Part shown: one piece after another, positions 63,872-64,000 of the stretch
How positions within the stretch are numbered: position 1 is the first letter of the stretch
Layout of the letters: every line of letters starts with the position of its first letter
Assembly (NCBI RefSeq): GCF_048269205.1
Contig: NZ_JBLXJC010000002.1
Span: 248,001 to 312,000, forward strand
Direction of reading: 5' to 3'
Length of the DNA: 64,000 bases
Source: Emcibacter sp048269205
GTDB taxonomy: Bacteria > Pseudomonadota > Alphaproteobacteria > Sphingomonadales > Emcibacteraceae
Translations under genes and position numbers: made by a program
Notes under the pieces: generated by a model
Database searches by the model: none
Seen by the model: the letters and a program-made list of their open reading frames with translations, nothing else
What the model was told of the DNA's origin: nothing

Positions 63872-64000
63872 ATGCCATCGAGCCTCAAATCAGCACTTTC
63901 AACAGCTTTCAAACTGATCACGGTTTTTATGTTAGCCGCAGTCATCACAGGCTGTTCCGAGAGTGGCGAGGAGTCCGGTGACCAGGCTTCGTCAAAAGAG
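63872..64000 (+). CDS. Lipoprotein (partial, cut by window end)
   Basis: First 43 residues only. A basic N-terminus, hydrophobic core and lipobox VITGC (Cys28) followed by an acidic Ser/Gly/Glu linker show a lipoprotein. GGAGTTAAGGG precedes the ATG. The start is typical of RND efflux periplasmic adaptor subunits, but the visible part is too short to identify the family. Confidence 0.65.
   Translation, partial: MPSSLKSALSTAFKLITVFMLAAVITGCSESGEESGDQASSKE

Overview
The window looks like chromosome of a free-living, probably marine alphaproteobacterium. The evidence is gene content: an EipA/DUF1134 protein next to a DUF2842 protein, the order xseB-ispA-dxs-tlyA, a DUF6460-like membrane protein, and a phenylacetate cluster built around paaN. 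GC content looks like the mid-50s percent. Order-level placement (for example Emcibacterales or Kordiimonadales) is a guess. I see no tRNA, rRNA, CRISPR array, phage or insertion sequence. Nearly all genes are intact housekeeping or catabolic genes.

Layout. 1-11.5 kb is one long minus-strand block: a hypothetical protein, two RNA methyltransferases, isoprenoid precursor synthesis (dxs, ispA), xseB, a histone-deacetylase-like hydrolase, then an acyl-CoA ligase / SDR / acyl-CoA dehydrogenase set whose upstream region carries two palindromes of the PsrA fatty-acid-regulator type. 11.6-25 kb holds mixed housekeeping genes: Sua5, FAD oxidases, hydrolases, Nudix, Fe-alcohol dehydrogenase, EipA, TSUP, YaaA, MATE and GntP transporters. 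25.2-30.2 kb is the prkA-yeaH-ycgB stress/starvation module. 30.2-36 kb has a TbpB-like lipoprotein, small membrane proteins, a cytochrome b561 and katG. 36-45 kb is a phenylacetate degradation cluster (paaN divergent from paaG-paaH-paaI-pcaF/paaJ-paaK, then paaF and a TetR regulator). It lacks the ring epoxidase paaABCDE in this window.

45-54.5 kb holds a flavoprotein, an M24 peptidase, a PilZ protein, a PEP-CTERM-type secreted protein with a textbook sigma-54 promoter and two matching upstream palindromes, a TetR/thiolase divergent pair with a clear operator, and a TolB/TPR regulator-like protein next to an aromatic amino acid decarboxylase.

54.6-63.5 kb is the most interesting region. It has myo-inositol-phosphate synthase overlapping a sugar-phosphate cytidylyltransferase on one strand. 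On the other strand are two CDP-alcohol phosphotransferases (one fused to a degenerate nucleotidyltransferase and carrying a non-canonical active-site motif), a secreted protein of unknown function and a MOP-family flippase. Together they suggest synthesis and export of a phosphoinositol-containing lipid or glycan, possibly through CDP-inositol. This is inference; no gene product here has been tested. The window ends inside a lipoprotein gene preceded by a perfect 15-bp palindrome.
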